A stretch of DNA of 64,000 nt from Yersinia bercovieri ATCC 43970 (GTDB lineage: Bacteria > Pseudomonadota > Gammaproteobacteria > Enterobacterales > Enterobacteriaceae): NCBI RefSeq assembly GCF_013282745.1, contig NZ_CP054044.1, forward strand, positions 2,852,001 to 2,916,000. Reading direction: 5' to 3'. A model generated the notes under the pieces. It was given only the letters and a program-made list of their open reading frames with translations. It was not told the origin of the DNA and ran no database searches. The position numbers and the translations under genes are program-made. Shown in pieces: positions 56,275-64,000 of the stretch (the first letter of the stretch is position 1; each line of letters begins with the position of its first letter).

Positions 56275-57513
56275 TCAGCTCCCTAGCAGCGCATTAAATA
56301 ACTCTATCTCAACGATTTCGCCAATTTCAACTGAACCACGCTCCCGCTCAAGTACGATAAAACAATTCCCCTGACTAAATGAGCTAAATATATGGGACCC
56401 CTGATGGCCAGTGGTACGCACTTCCAGCTCGCCGTTGGCGTTGGTAGAGAAAATCCCGCGCTGGAAATCCAAACGACCTGGAGATTTTTTCAATTTAGTC
56501 ACTGCTTTTGCCTTCAGGCGCACTGGCGGATGCCACTCAGAGTGGCCGGAGAGCTTGGCAATTAGCGGTTGCACTAACTGATAGAAGGTTAGGGCCGCTG
56601 AGACCGGGTTACCCGGTAAGCCACAGAACCAAGCATTCTCTAATTTGCCAAAAGCAAAAGGTTTGCCGGGCTTGATTGCCAATTTCCAGAAACCGATATC
56701 ACCTAACTCCTCCAGCATCTGTTTGGTGTAATCCGCTTCACCGACTGAGACGCCGCCACTGCTAATAACCAGATCTGCAGTACCATCGGCTTGCTCAAAT
56801 GCCTTACGCAATGCCTGCTGATCATCAGGGATGACGCCGAGGTCAATGATTTGGCATCCTAACTGTTGCAACATTAAGCGCACCGCAAAGCGATTAGTAT
56901 CGTAAATCTGCCCTTCGCCCAACGGCTGCCCGATCGGCTGTAACTCATCGCCAGTAGAGAAAATGGCGACCTTCAAGGTGCGGAAAACCGTGACTTCGGC
57001 AATCCCCAATGATGCCAGCAAGGGGAGTTGCGCTGCGCCTAATTTTACGCCCGCGGGGAACACTGGCGCACCTTGTTCGATATCTTCCCCCGCTAAACGG
57101 ATATTTTGCCCGATATGCACACTGCCATTAAATGTGACACCTTGTTCGCTCACCATGGCCTGCTCTTGCATGATGACGGCATCAGCCCCCGCAGGAATAG
57201 GGGCACCGGTCATAATGCGGACACAGGTATTGGCAGGCCACGAATCTTTAAAGGGCGCCCCCGCAAAAGCCTTGCCAGCCACCGGTAATGGCAGTCCGCT
57301 GCTAAGCTCATTACAGCGCACAGCATAACCGTCCATAGCCGAATTGGCGAAAGGGGGAACAGCAATGGGGGAAGTTATTGCACGGGCTGTGATACGCCCC
57401 GCAGCATCGGTTAACGGGACAATTTCTGTTGCTTGCAATGGCGTGACCTGTGACAGCATTTTTGTCAGTGCTTGTTCCAGAGAGAGTAAATCCGAGGTAT
57501 TACAGTGATCCAT
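56275..57513 (-). CDS. moeA: Molybdopterin molybdenumtransferase MoeA
   Basis: 412-residue enzyme that inserts molybdate into adenylated molybdopterin. The N-terminal domain signature is [10 protein letters not shown], and the MoCF-biosynth core is [19 protein letters not shown]-terminal domain follows, with [14 protein letters not shown] in the middle. The ATG at 57513 ([16 protein letters not shown]) matches E. coli MoeA (411 aa); the longer frame from 57585 is not supported. It is divergent from a DUF924 gene. Confidence 0.94.
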   Translation of the reverse strand: MDHCNTSDLLSLEQALTKMLSQVTPLQATEIVPLTDAAGRITARAITSPIAVPPFANSAMDGYAVRCNELSSGLPLPVAGKAFAGAPFKDSWPANTCVRIMTGAPIPAGADAVIMQEQAMVSEQGVTFNGSVHIGQNIRLAGEDIEQGAPVFPAGVKLGAAQLPLLASLGIAEVTVFRTLKVAIFSTGDELQPIGQPLGEGQIYDTNRFAVRLMLQQLGCQIIDLGVIPDDQQALRKAFEQADGTADLVISSGGVSVGEADYTKQMLEELGDIGFWKLAIKPGKPFAFGKLENAWFCGLPGNPVSAALTFYQLVQPLIAKLSGHSEWHPPVRLKAKAVTKLKKSPGRLDFQRGIFSTNANGELEVRTTGHQGSHIFSSFSQGNCFIVLERERGSVEIGEIVEIELFNALLGS

Positions 57514-57701
57514 GCTGAACTCCGTGGTCTGTGTGCACCCTGCTAAGGGTATGGCGGATGCAGAGCTACCAAATAAGAGAGCCATTATGGCAGAGAATGT
57601 ATAGTGGGTGAATGGATGGAGGCCACAGACTGAGACTGTCTTGATCGGCGCGGCTCTTTTTCATTGGCATTTATCGTCGTCTGACAAAACAGGGGGATAA
57701 T

Positions 57702-58241
57702 ATGGACTATCAAAAAATTCTTAAATTCTGGTTTAGTGAAATGGACTCGGCGTTATGGTTTAAAAAGGATGAGGATTTTGATGCCCATCTACGCCAACAT
57801 TTTGGTTCTGCCTGGCAGGCTGCATCAAAGGGGGAACTGGCCCATTGGCGGCAAAATATCGAAGGGCGTTTGGCTGAAATACTGGTATTAGATCAGTTCA
57901 GCCGAAATATGTTTCGTGATCTTCCCGCATCTTTCTCCTGTGATGGCATGGCGTTAGTGCTGGCACAAGAGGCTGTTAGCAGTGGTCAGGCCGGTCTGCT
58001 ATCTGATATACAACGTGGTTTTTTGTATATGCCCTTTATGCATTCAGAATCAGCATTAATTTACCAGCAAGCGTTGACGTTATATACCGAATTAGGCAAT
58101 AAGCTCCAACTAGATTATGAATTGCGCCATAAAGCAATTATTGATCGTTTTGGCCGTTACCCGCACCGCAATCATATTCTCGGGCGAGTATCCAGTGCTG
58201 AGGAGCAAGCTTTTCTATTACAGCCGGGGTCGGCGTTTTAA
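57702..58241 (+). CDS. DUF924-family protein
   Basis: 179-residue protein of the DUF924 family. Visible hallmarks are ILKFWF at the N-terminus, WFKKDEDFDAHLRQHFG, LAEILVLDQFSRNMFRD, and FGRYPHRNHILGR near the C-terminus. It is a predicted all-helical (TPR-like) protein. No biochemical function is established. The start at 57702 follows GGGGGATAAT. Confidence 0.85.
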   Translation: MDYQKILKFWFSEMDSALWFKKDEDFDAHLRQHFGSAWQAASKGELAHWRQNIEGRLAEILVLDQFSRNMFRDLPASFSCDGMALVLAQEAVSSGQAGLLSDIQRGFLYMPFMHSESALIYQQALTLYTELGNKLQLDYELRHKAIIDRFGRYPHRNHILGRVSSAEEQAFLLQPGSAF

Positions 58242-58277
58242 TCTGAAAAGGCCAGCTTAAAAAGGTCAACATAACGG

Positions 58278-58309
58278 GCATTCCACCTCTTAATTGACAG
58301 GTGGAATGC
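58278..58309. terminator. Hairpin between the DUF924 gene and the radical SAM operon
   Basis: Perfect 11-bp stem GCATTCCACCT / AGGTGGAATGC with a 10-nt loop, 37 nt past the rightward stop and 49 nt past the leftward stop. Shared convergent terminator. Confidence 0.8.
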
Positions 58310-58357
58310 GGTTAATAATAATTTCTGCTGTATTCGATAGCCACAATGCATATAGCC

Positions 58358-59668
58358 TTAGTGAGCATTGACTAAATAATGCTGAATGGTTGCCAGTAAT
58401 TTTCCAGTCCCGCAACATGTATCATTATATCCTTCGGTATGTCGTCGATTAATCACCCGATCATGGGGGCACCCCCCGTGGCAAATAGAAAACCACTTAC
58501 AATGGCGCATTTTTTCTGTCGCCTCGATCTCCTCATTGATGGCTTGTTGGTTGTGTGATGAATAAGCTAATAAATCGGCCAAATCAGTATCTAATAGTGA
58601 GCCATAGATGCTGTCTTTATCACCGACATATTTGTCACAGGGAGAGATATCACCATTGGGTTCTAAGGTGATTATCTCTTGTGAGCAATTACCAGACCAA
58701 TAACATGCCGCCGGTTTGTTTTTTGGGTTTTTCAGTACTTTCATAAAATCGTCAAAAACCGCAATGTTTATCCTCCCCTGGTAGCCATTTACCCAAATAT
58801 TAAACAAGTTTGATAGGAACTGGATAAAATCACTATAGCTGATAAAGCTATTATCTATGCGATCACCTTTAGCTAACCTATTATCGGGGACGATATTCAA
58901 GAATTCAATATTGGTTAGCTCTATTGAGATAAAGTAGTCTAACATCTCCTTCATATTAGTTTGATAAACTTCTCGGTCAACAACAATGAGCGCACCATAT
59001 AAGATGTTGTGTTGGCGAAGTTTTTTTATCCCTTTTGCAATTCGATCGGATGTCCCCCTCCCTCGATAGTCAATGCGCCGTTTATCATTCACAGTGGGTA
59101 CGCCATCAAGACTAATTCCGACATTCATACCAATGCCTTTGATAAATATTAACCACTCATCTGAGACGTTGACTAAGTTTGATTGCATGGTATTAGTTAT
59201 ATATTGCTCAGGTCGCTTAAATTGCTGTTGCAGCCAAATAAGTTTTTTGAAAAAAGCGGGTTTCAATAGTGTAATTTCCCCTCCATGCCAAACAAACTCA
59301 AATCTATTAATATTAGGAATGGCAAGTATTTGTCGAACTGTCCGCACGAGTGTTTGAAATGAAACTGTTTGATTTGGACCTTCAGCCCATGAATGACAAT
59401 AGGTGCAACGAAGGTTACATAGTCGAGTTGCTTTCAATACAATGACGAGTTTTTTTGCTTTAATGGTTTTTGCTGAAATATTTTTATTTATTTCTTCATT
59501 GAAGATATCCAATTCAATAGTGTCGAGTAATTGTTCTGCTGGTACTTTACCAATAAGGTAAGCTGATAGTTCCTTGTATTCACATTTTTCGAGTCTTTCC
59601 AATTCCTGTGGATTTACATCGGCTATTTGAACGCAATCAATATTTTTTATCGGTATTGCACTCCCCAT
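58358..59668 (-). CDS. Radical SAM/SPASM RiPP maturase, DarE-like
   Basis: 436-residue radical SAM enzyme. The [4Fe-4S]-binding CxxxCxxC is CNLRCTYC (about residue 85), followed by the cofactor-binding FVWHGGEITLL and ISLDGVPTVND. The C-terminal SPASM domain has further Cys sets: CYWSGNC, ISPCDKY, CKWFSICHGGCPHD and NDTCCGTG. The subgroup pattern (WHGGE, SLDG, GRGTSDRI) is that of cyclophane/ether cross-linking maturases such as DarE and XyeB. AGGAG precedes the ATG. It is the last gene of the operon, 17 bp after the ATPase gene. It probably cross-links aromatic residues of a precursor peptide encoded just outside the window. Confidence 0.85.
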   Translation of the reverse strand: MGSAIPIKNIDCVQIADVNPQELERLEKCEYKELSAYLIGKVPAEQLLDTIELDIFNEEINKNISAKTIKAKKLVIVLKATRLCNLRCTYCHSWAEGPNQTVSFQTLVRTVRQILAIPNINRFEFVWHGGEITLLKPAFFKKLIWLQQQFKRPEQYITNTMQSNLVNVSDEWLIFIKGIGMNVGISLDGVPTVNDKRRIDYRGRGTSDRIAKGIKKLRQHNILYGALIVVDREVYQTNMKEMLDYFISIELTNIEFLNIVPDNRLAKGDRIDNSFISYSDFIQFLSNLFNIWVNGYQGRINIAVFDDFMKVLKNPKNKPAACYWSGNCSQEIITLEPNGDISPCDKYVGDKDSIYGSLLDTDLADLLAYSSHNQQAINEEIEATEKMRHCKWFSICHGGCPHDRVINRRHTEGYNDTCCGTGKLLATIQHYLVNAH

Positions 59669-59685
59669 AATATACTCCTATTTTG

Positions 59686-60345
59686 TCATGTGAGTTTACC
59701 ATCTTTTATGTTTATTATTCTGTTTCCGTATGTTGAAGCATCATCTGAGTGCGTAACCATAATGACAGTGGTTCCTTTTTGATTTATATATTTTAATTGC
59801 TGAAGAACCAGATGGGCATTTTTACTATCCAAATTTCCGGTAGGTTCATCAGCCAGTAATAATCCAGGTTCTGAAACCATTGCTCTGGCAATGGCCACTC
59901 GCTGTTGTTGGCCTCCGGATAGTTGCATAGGTTTATGATTTCGCCGATTATCAATATTAAAAAGATTTAACGCTTGATTTACTCGTTCAACCCGCTCCTT
60001 TTTTGCCACACCACGATACTTAAGTGGTAATGCAACATTGTCAAAAATGGACAGATGAGGAATTAAGTTAAATGATTGAAATATATAGCCTACTAGCACT
60101 CTTCTTAACGCTATTTTTTGCGACTGGCTCATGCCGATAATATTCTCTCCAGCCAGGGAGAAGAACCCACTATCAAGGCTATCAAACATACCAATGATAT
60201 TAAGTAGTGTTGATTTACCCGATCCGGATGGCCCCATGATCGAAACAAAATCACCTTTTTCTACCCTAAAGTTGAGATCTCTAAGAACTTTGGTTTTAAT
60301 CGTTTTGGTGGTGTAACATTTTTCAGCATTTTGCATGTTTAGCAT
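59686..60345 (-). CDS. ABC exporter ATPase, MacB/LolD-like (DarD position)
   Basis: 219-residue ATPase from the ATG at 60345 (MLNMQNAEKCY), one base after the stop of the HlyD-like gene; an in-frame ATG at 60375 would overlap that gene by 29 bp. Walker A is [12 protein letters not shown], the signature [15 protein letters not shown], Walker B LLLADEPTGNLD. It is of the MacB/LolD class that partners FtsX-fold permeases. It energises the exporter encoded by the next two genes upstream. Confidence 0.92.
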   Translation of the reverse strand: MLNMQNAEKCYTTKTIKTKVLRDLNFRVEKGDFVSIMGPSGSGKSTLLNIIGMFDSLDSGFFSLAGENIIGMSQSQKIALRRVLVGYIFQSFNLIPHLSIFDNVALPLKYRGVAKKERVERVNQALNLFNIDNRRNHKPMQLSGGQQQRVAIARAMVSEPGLLLADEPTGNLDSKNAHLVLQQLKYINQKGTTVIMVTHSDDASTYGNRIINIKDGKLT

Positions 60346-60346
60346 G

Positions 60347-61600
60347 TTATTTGAACTCAATGATATCATATTCATTATTATTGGCCGCAGGAGGCGTTAC
60401 AATTATTTGTCCTGCCCTCACTCCAGATGTGATTTCTACTTTCATCGCATTGCGATGTTTTACGGCCACTTTAGATTTAATCGCGTGATCATGTTCTGGT
60501 TGATAAATATAGACAAAACTATCTCCTTGCTTATCTGAGAAAATACTCTCAATGGGCGCTAGTAACACATTATTACTCTCTTCTTGTAATGGGATTTGTA
60601 TTTCAATAGATTGTCCTCTCTTAAGTTGTATGCTGCTTTCTTTCAGTGGGATCAGTTTTGCTTTGAACTTTCCATTTTCAACAATAGTAGATACCGACTC
60701 AATAAGTAGTGGCGTATCTTGACCATTTATAGGAGAGGTAATATGGCTTTGTGGCTTGATTTTGTCGAGATAATACTCACTGAAGTAAACATTGAAATAA
60801 TATGATGCTAAGTTGTCTATCACTGCAATTTTTTCGCCAGGTTTTATTTGCTGACCTAATTCAATATCCAAGACGGATAAAGTTCCATCAATAGATGCAG
60901 TAATAACTAATTGCTCCATACCTTTTTCAATTACCCCCAACATTTTCTCAAGTAATAAAATAGAATTATCTATATTTATAAGTTGTAAAGGGAGTGAATC
61001 GTTATTTTTATTGTTGTGTTCCATTAATATATTGCTTTTTATTTTCCAATTTCTTAACATGTCTGTTTGGTATTCTAGTTCTGACTTTGCAATCATGGAT
61101 TTTCTATCAAGTACTTGATGTCTCATTAATCCTTTAGAAATGATGGTTATTTGATGTTGAGCCTCTTGTAAACTGATTTTCGTGTCTCGGTTATCTTGTT
61201 CCATCTGCATTTTCATATTACGTAGATTATTTATTTGTTCGGTAATGCTCGCTATTCTGGATGTCGTTTCTAGCATAAACTCATAGTTAGATAAACGGGC
61301 GATGACATCACCTTTAGCAACAGTATCAAAAGCTTGCTTGACGATTTCAGTCACTTTTCCACCTCGTTCACTTGATACAATTATGCTCTCTTTTGGTACT
61401 GTGATGGCTCGAGTAATCAATAAATCTTGATATACTTCTGGTTGAATAGTATGGAAAATCGCATCATCTCGAGAAATAAGTAAAGTGCGTTGTGTTGTAG
61501 ATAAATAATAAAAGCAAGCAATAAATAGAAGTAAGATACAAAAGATGATTAATTTAACAGTTTTGTTCACAATGCTCTTCTTCTCAATGTTTATATCCAT
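60347..61600 (-). CDS. HlyD-family membrane fusion protein (DarC position)
   Basis: 417-residue periplasmic adaptor. A TM helix lies at about residues 13-33 (LIIFCILLLFIACFYYLS), a lipoyl/barrel-sandwich segment near VTEIVKQAFDTVAKGDVIAR, and a coiled-coil hairpin at about 100-180 (ASITEQINNLRNMKMQMEQD). The C-terminal beta-barrel is SSIQLKRGQSIEIQIP. It should bridge the inner-membrane ABC permease to an outer-membrane TolC-type channel, which is not encoded here. It starts 5 bp after the permease stop. Confidence 0.9.
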   Translation of the reverse strand: MDINIEKKSIVNKTVKLIIFCILLLFIACFYYLSTTQRTLLISRDDAIFHTIQPEVYQDLLITRAITVPKESIIVSSERGGKVTEIVKQAFDTVAKGDVIARLSNYEFMLETTSRIASITEQINNLRNMKMQMEQDNRDTKISLQEAQHQITIISKGLMRHQVLDRKSMIAKSELEYQTDMLRNWKIKSNILMEHNNKNNDSLPLQLINIDNSILLLEKMLGVIEKGMEQLVITASIDGTLSVLDIELGQQIKPGEKIAVIDNLASYYFNVYFSEYYLDKIKPQSHITSPINGQDTPLLIESVSTIVENGKFKAKLIPLKESSIQLKRGQSIEIQIPLQEESNNVLLAPIESIFSDKQGDSFVYIYQPEHDHAIKSKVAVKHRNAMKVEITSGVRAGQIIVTPPAANNNEYDIIEFK

Positions 61601-61605
61601 AATCT

Positions 61606-63978
61606 TTATTTCTTTGATTCTCTATTCAGTACGTTGATGCTGAAAATGAGTGTGATAGCCATGACTATAATGATGCTTAAAATGAAAGTGATAAGTGCAC
61701 CTGCTCCATGGATATAGGATAACCCTTTAACCAAGCTGTATTGGTTCAGCCACCGTTGTAATAACAAAAAACTTATGGGGAGTGATATTGCCATTGCTAT
61801 AATGATAGGTGTAATATTTTCTTGTATAAAGAAAATTATATTGGTGTAAATAGAGCCGCCAATGGACTCCATTATTTTTAATGTACTATCAAGTCGTTTT
61901 GTTTCTGAAATGCCCGTAATTACTGTGCTTATAAATATCAATGTTACCGAGAGTAAAGTGACGATGTTAATTGTTTCTTGCATTAGTATACTATTATTGA
62001 AGTGCTCTTTATGTAGGTTGTTAACTGATTTTATCTGCGTGGTATTGATATTGTAGCGCTCTAATATTCTCTCTAACTCCACCATGTCTTGTATATTTTT
62101 TAGTTTCACTGCTGCATAGCGCTGGGCGCTGTTTTTAATGAAAATAAGTAAGGGAGAGGGAGCATCCTCTCGATCTGCCAGATAAAAGTCATCTATCACT
62201 TTCAGTACTCTGACTGCTTGTTGGGAACCATTTTCGTTAATATAAAATAGATTGTTCAGTACCTGATCATAGGAGCGTAATCCCATTAAAGTTATAAACG
62301 ATTTTGTGACAATAGCATGATACACATTGTTGTTGTCGCTGGGTAATAGTGGGTTCTCTTTACCTGCCACTATTTTTACTCCCCAGGTATTAATGAAATT
62401 CTTATCTGCGGTGAGTGAGTTAACTGTACTTAGTTTGTCTTTCTCTTGCTGATTGTGATGGAATACCGAGGTATTAGTTCGCGACATATCAAATGGTCGC
62501 CAGCTACTCATGGCGATATTATCAACTCCAATGGCGCTTCTTAATTCATCTTGTAAACTATTTATGACGGTTTTTGATTTCAATTCATCACTTAATGCAA
62601 ATGTCACTACATTTTCTTTTTCATAGCCAAAGTTGTCATTTTGCATAAAACGCATCTGTGTCATTATACCTGCCCATAAATATATGATGGTGCCGGCAAT
62701 AATAATTTGTATACAAAACATGATGCTATGTATATAGCGCAAGCGAGGTTGTTGAGCATAGAGGCTGATATCATAGGTGTTGTTGGGGAAAATAAAAGCA
62801 CACAGAAAAATACAGTGAGCGAGTAAAATAGCAACATAAGTTGCTACTGATGTTATGGTCAATGCGGTTAAGAAATCGCGCTCACCTTGAATGAACATCA
62901 ACTCCCTGATGCTATCTGAAAGTTGCGTGAGAGAGATTAAAATAAAAAGAACAAGTAACAGCATAAATGCTGTTTGTAATGTCGCGATAAAGAATGATTC
63001 AGTGAGTAACTGATAATGGGATGCGCCAACTGCTTTCTTTATATAAAAGCTGCTTCTCTTGTTTGTATTGATTACATTGTTGATATTGAAGAAATTCATC
63101 ATAGTCGCAAAAAAAACAAACAAACCTGAGGCGTAGAGAGTATTTAAGTAGGAGACTGAAATTACTGTGCTTATTTCATCTGGCAATGCATTGTCGTAAT
63201 GAATGTCGGTAATGTTTCTGGCGGAAAGTTGAATGAACTCTTCAGGGCTAAAGGGGGCGCCGGGGAGTTGAGGTGCGTGTTGGATAATGTGCGAATTTAA
63301 TTGTTCAGGAGTGGGCTTTATAGCTGATTTCATCGTGATAAAAGCATAGGCGTGTGTATCATACCAGTCATGCCTTTTATCATGGTAACCTTCCATTATC
63401 TCGGAGGAGAAGGCAATAACTGCAGTGGTTTTAAAACGGCTAGATGCGTTGAGTTCAACGACATCTTTAATGATATATTGCTCTTTATCCCCTAATGTAA
63501 TTATCTGCCCTTTAGGGGCATCCAAATGTAGATATTGCTGATTAAATTCAGGGGTGATGATGATTTCATTCTTCGCCAGATAGGGGATTTTTTGTTGATA
63601 TAGGTTTAAGGTGCTGAGAAGATTAGTGCTAACTGCATAGATATCAACATTTGAGTACGCCTTATCATTAACCTGCAAACGGGTAAGTATCCGTACGATA
63701 TAATCCACTTGCTTAATATTTTTATCACTTTTTAGTACTGAAATAAGTGGTAGAGGGACTTGCGCTGATTTAACTTCTTCCCCGTTAGGTAGATTAAATG
63801 TGGTCTCTACCCTATAGATATTATTATAGTTATTATTGTGTTTTTCAATACGATAATCTGTTAGGTAAAGAAGTAATACCAAAAAAGATGATATCAATCC
63901 AATAGCCGTTATTACTATTGCTAACAGGCTTGATAGCGGGCTTAGCTTCAGGTCATTGAAAAATTCACTTGTTAGCAT
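61606..63978 (-). CDS. FtsX/MacB-type ABC permease (DarB position)
   Basis: 790-residue permease with eight TM segments: one at the N-terminus (residues 17-40), a group of three at about 280-390 and one near 425, and a last group of three at about 680-780. Two large periplasmic domains of MacB_PCD type lie between. This is the duplicated FtsX topology of peptide exporters. GGA lies eight bases before the ATG at 63978, the only signal seen; 22 bp of upstream sequence remain in the window. AT-rich composition is shared with the rest of the operon. A full-length, undamaged reading frame. Confidence 0.9.
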   Translation of the reverse strand: MLTSEFFNDLKLSPLSSLLAIVITAIGLISSFLVLLLYLTDYRIEKHNNNYNNIYRVETTFNLPNGEEVKSAQVPLPLISVLKSDKNIKQVDYIVRILTRLQVNDKAYSNVDIYAVSTNLLSTLNLYQQKIPYLAKNEIIITPEFNQQYLHLDAPKGQIITLGDKEQYIIKDVVELNASSRFKTTAVIAFSSEIMEGYHDKRHDWYDTHAYAFITMKSAIKPTPEQLNSHIIQHAPQLPGAPFSPEEFIQLSARNITDIHYDNALPDEISTVISVSYLNTLYASGLFVFFATMMNFFNINNVINTNKRSSFYIKKAVGASHYQLLTESFFIATLQTAFMLLLVLFILISLTQLSDSIRELMFIQGERDFLTALTITSVATYVAILLAHCIFLCAFIFPNNTYDISLYAQQPRLRYIHSIMFCIQIIIAGTIIYLWAGIMTQMRFMQNDNFGYEKENVVTFALSDELKSKTVINSLQDELRSAIGVDNIAMSSWRPFDMSRTNTSVFHHNQQEKDKLSTVNSLTADKNFINTWGVKIVAGKENPLLPSDNNNVYHAIVTKSFITLMGLRSYDQVLNNLFYINENGSQQAVRVLKVIDDFYLADREDAPSPLLIFIKNSAQRYAAVKLKNIQDMVELERILERYNINTTQIKSVNNLHKEHFNNSILMQETINIVTLLSVTLIFISTVITGISETKRLDSTLKIMESIGGSIYTNIIFFIQENITPIIIAMAISLPISFLLLQRWLNQYSLVKGLSYIHGAGALITFILSIIIVMAITLIFSINVLNRESKK

Positions 63979-64000
63979 GGGATTTATCCATTGGCCTTAA

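Overview
The window is chromosomal DNA of an enterobacterium, most likely a Yersinia of the environmental / Y. enterocolitica-like group. The evidence is near-identity in recall of many core proteins to Yersinia and E. coli counterparts (RcsB/RcsD, OmpC, DinG, RlmF, GlnHPQ, Dps, RhtA, OmpX, YbiT, MoeAB), an IS200/IS1541-type element typical of Yersinia, and a KdgR-type operator in front of a sugar transporter. No database search was possible, so the species is left open.

Layout. 1-5.4 kb: the rcsB 5' end, rcsD and an MFS gene just upstream of it, then a decayed type I secretion locus. 5.6-8.3 kb: micF small RNA diverging from ompC, an IS1541-like element, tRNA-Ser(TGA) and tRNA-Thr(TGT). 8.3-16.2 kb: ampH, a GPH-family sugar transporter with a KdgR-like operator, a metallo-beta-lactamase-fold hydrolase, a chemoreceptor, an omptin protease and a LexA-controlled DinI-like gene. 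16.3-20.3 kb: a beta-glucoside module (RpiR regulator, PTS EIIBC, GH1 6-phospho-beta-glucosidase). 20.9-24.8 kb: the osmF-yehYXW osmoprotectant ABC importer. 25.3-29.0 kb: the adiC-adiA arginine-dependent acid-resistance pair. 29.1-37.3 kb: yedA, a second porin, dinG, aqpZ, ybiB and an atypical SDR gene. 37.4-39.8 kb: a GC-rich frameshifted gene with RCC1-like repeats.

40-57.5 kb follows the E. coli 17-18 min order (rlmF, glnHPQ, ybiI, dps, rhtA, ompX, ybiT, moeBA). It is interrupted by a 123-bp direct repeat, a shrunken tam (trans-aconitate methyltransferase) pseudogene, an ECF sigma / RskA anti-sigma / fasciclin cluster, and a CDF transporter next to a degenerate M24-like protein.

58.3-64 kb is the most interesting part: an AT-rich leftward operon encoding an FtsX-type ABC permease, a HlyD-like adaptor, an ABC ATPase and a radical SAM/SPASM protein, in that order. 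This is the gene order darB-darC-darD-darE of darobactin-type RiPP clusters, which also occur in Yersinia. The Xye three-residue-cyclophane family is the main alternative. The precursor peptide gene (darA position) should lie immediately to the right of the window edge and cannot be seen here.

Several loci are in reductive decay (type I secretion remnant, tam remnant, RCC1-like gene). Regulatory sites that can be read directly include OmpR boxes, a LexA box, a KdgR-like box, NtrC/sigma-54 sites before glnH, and many intrinsic terminators.
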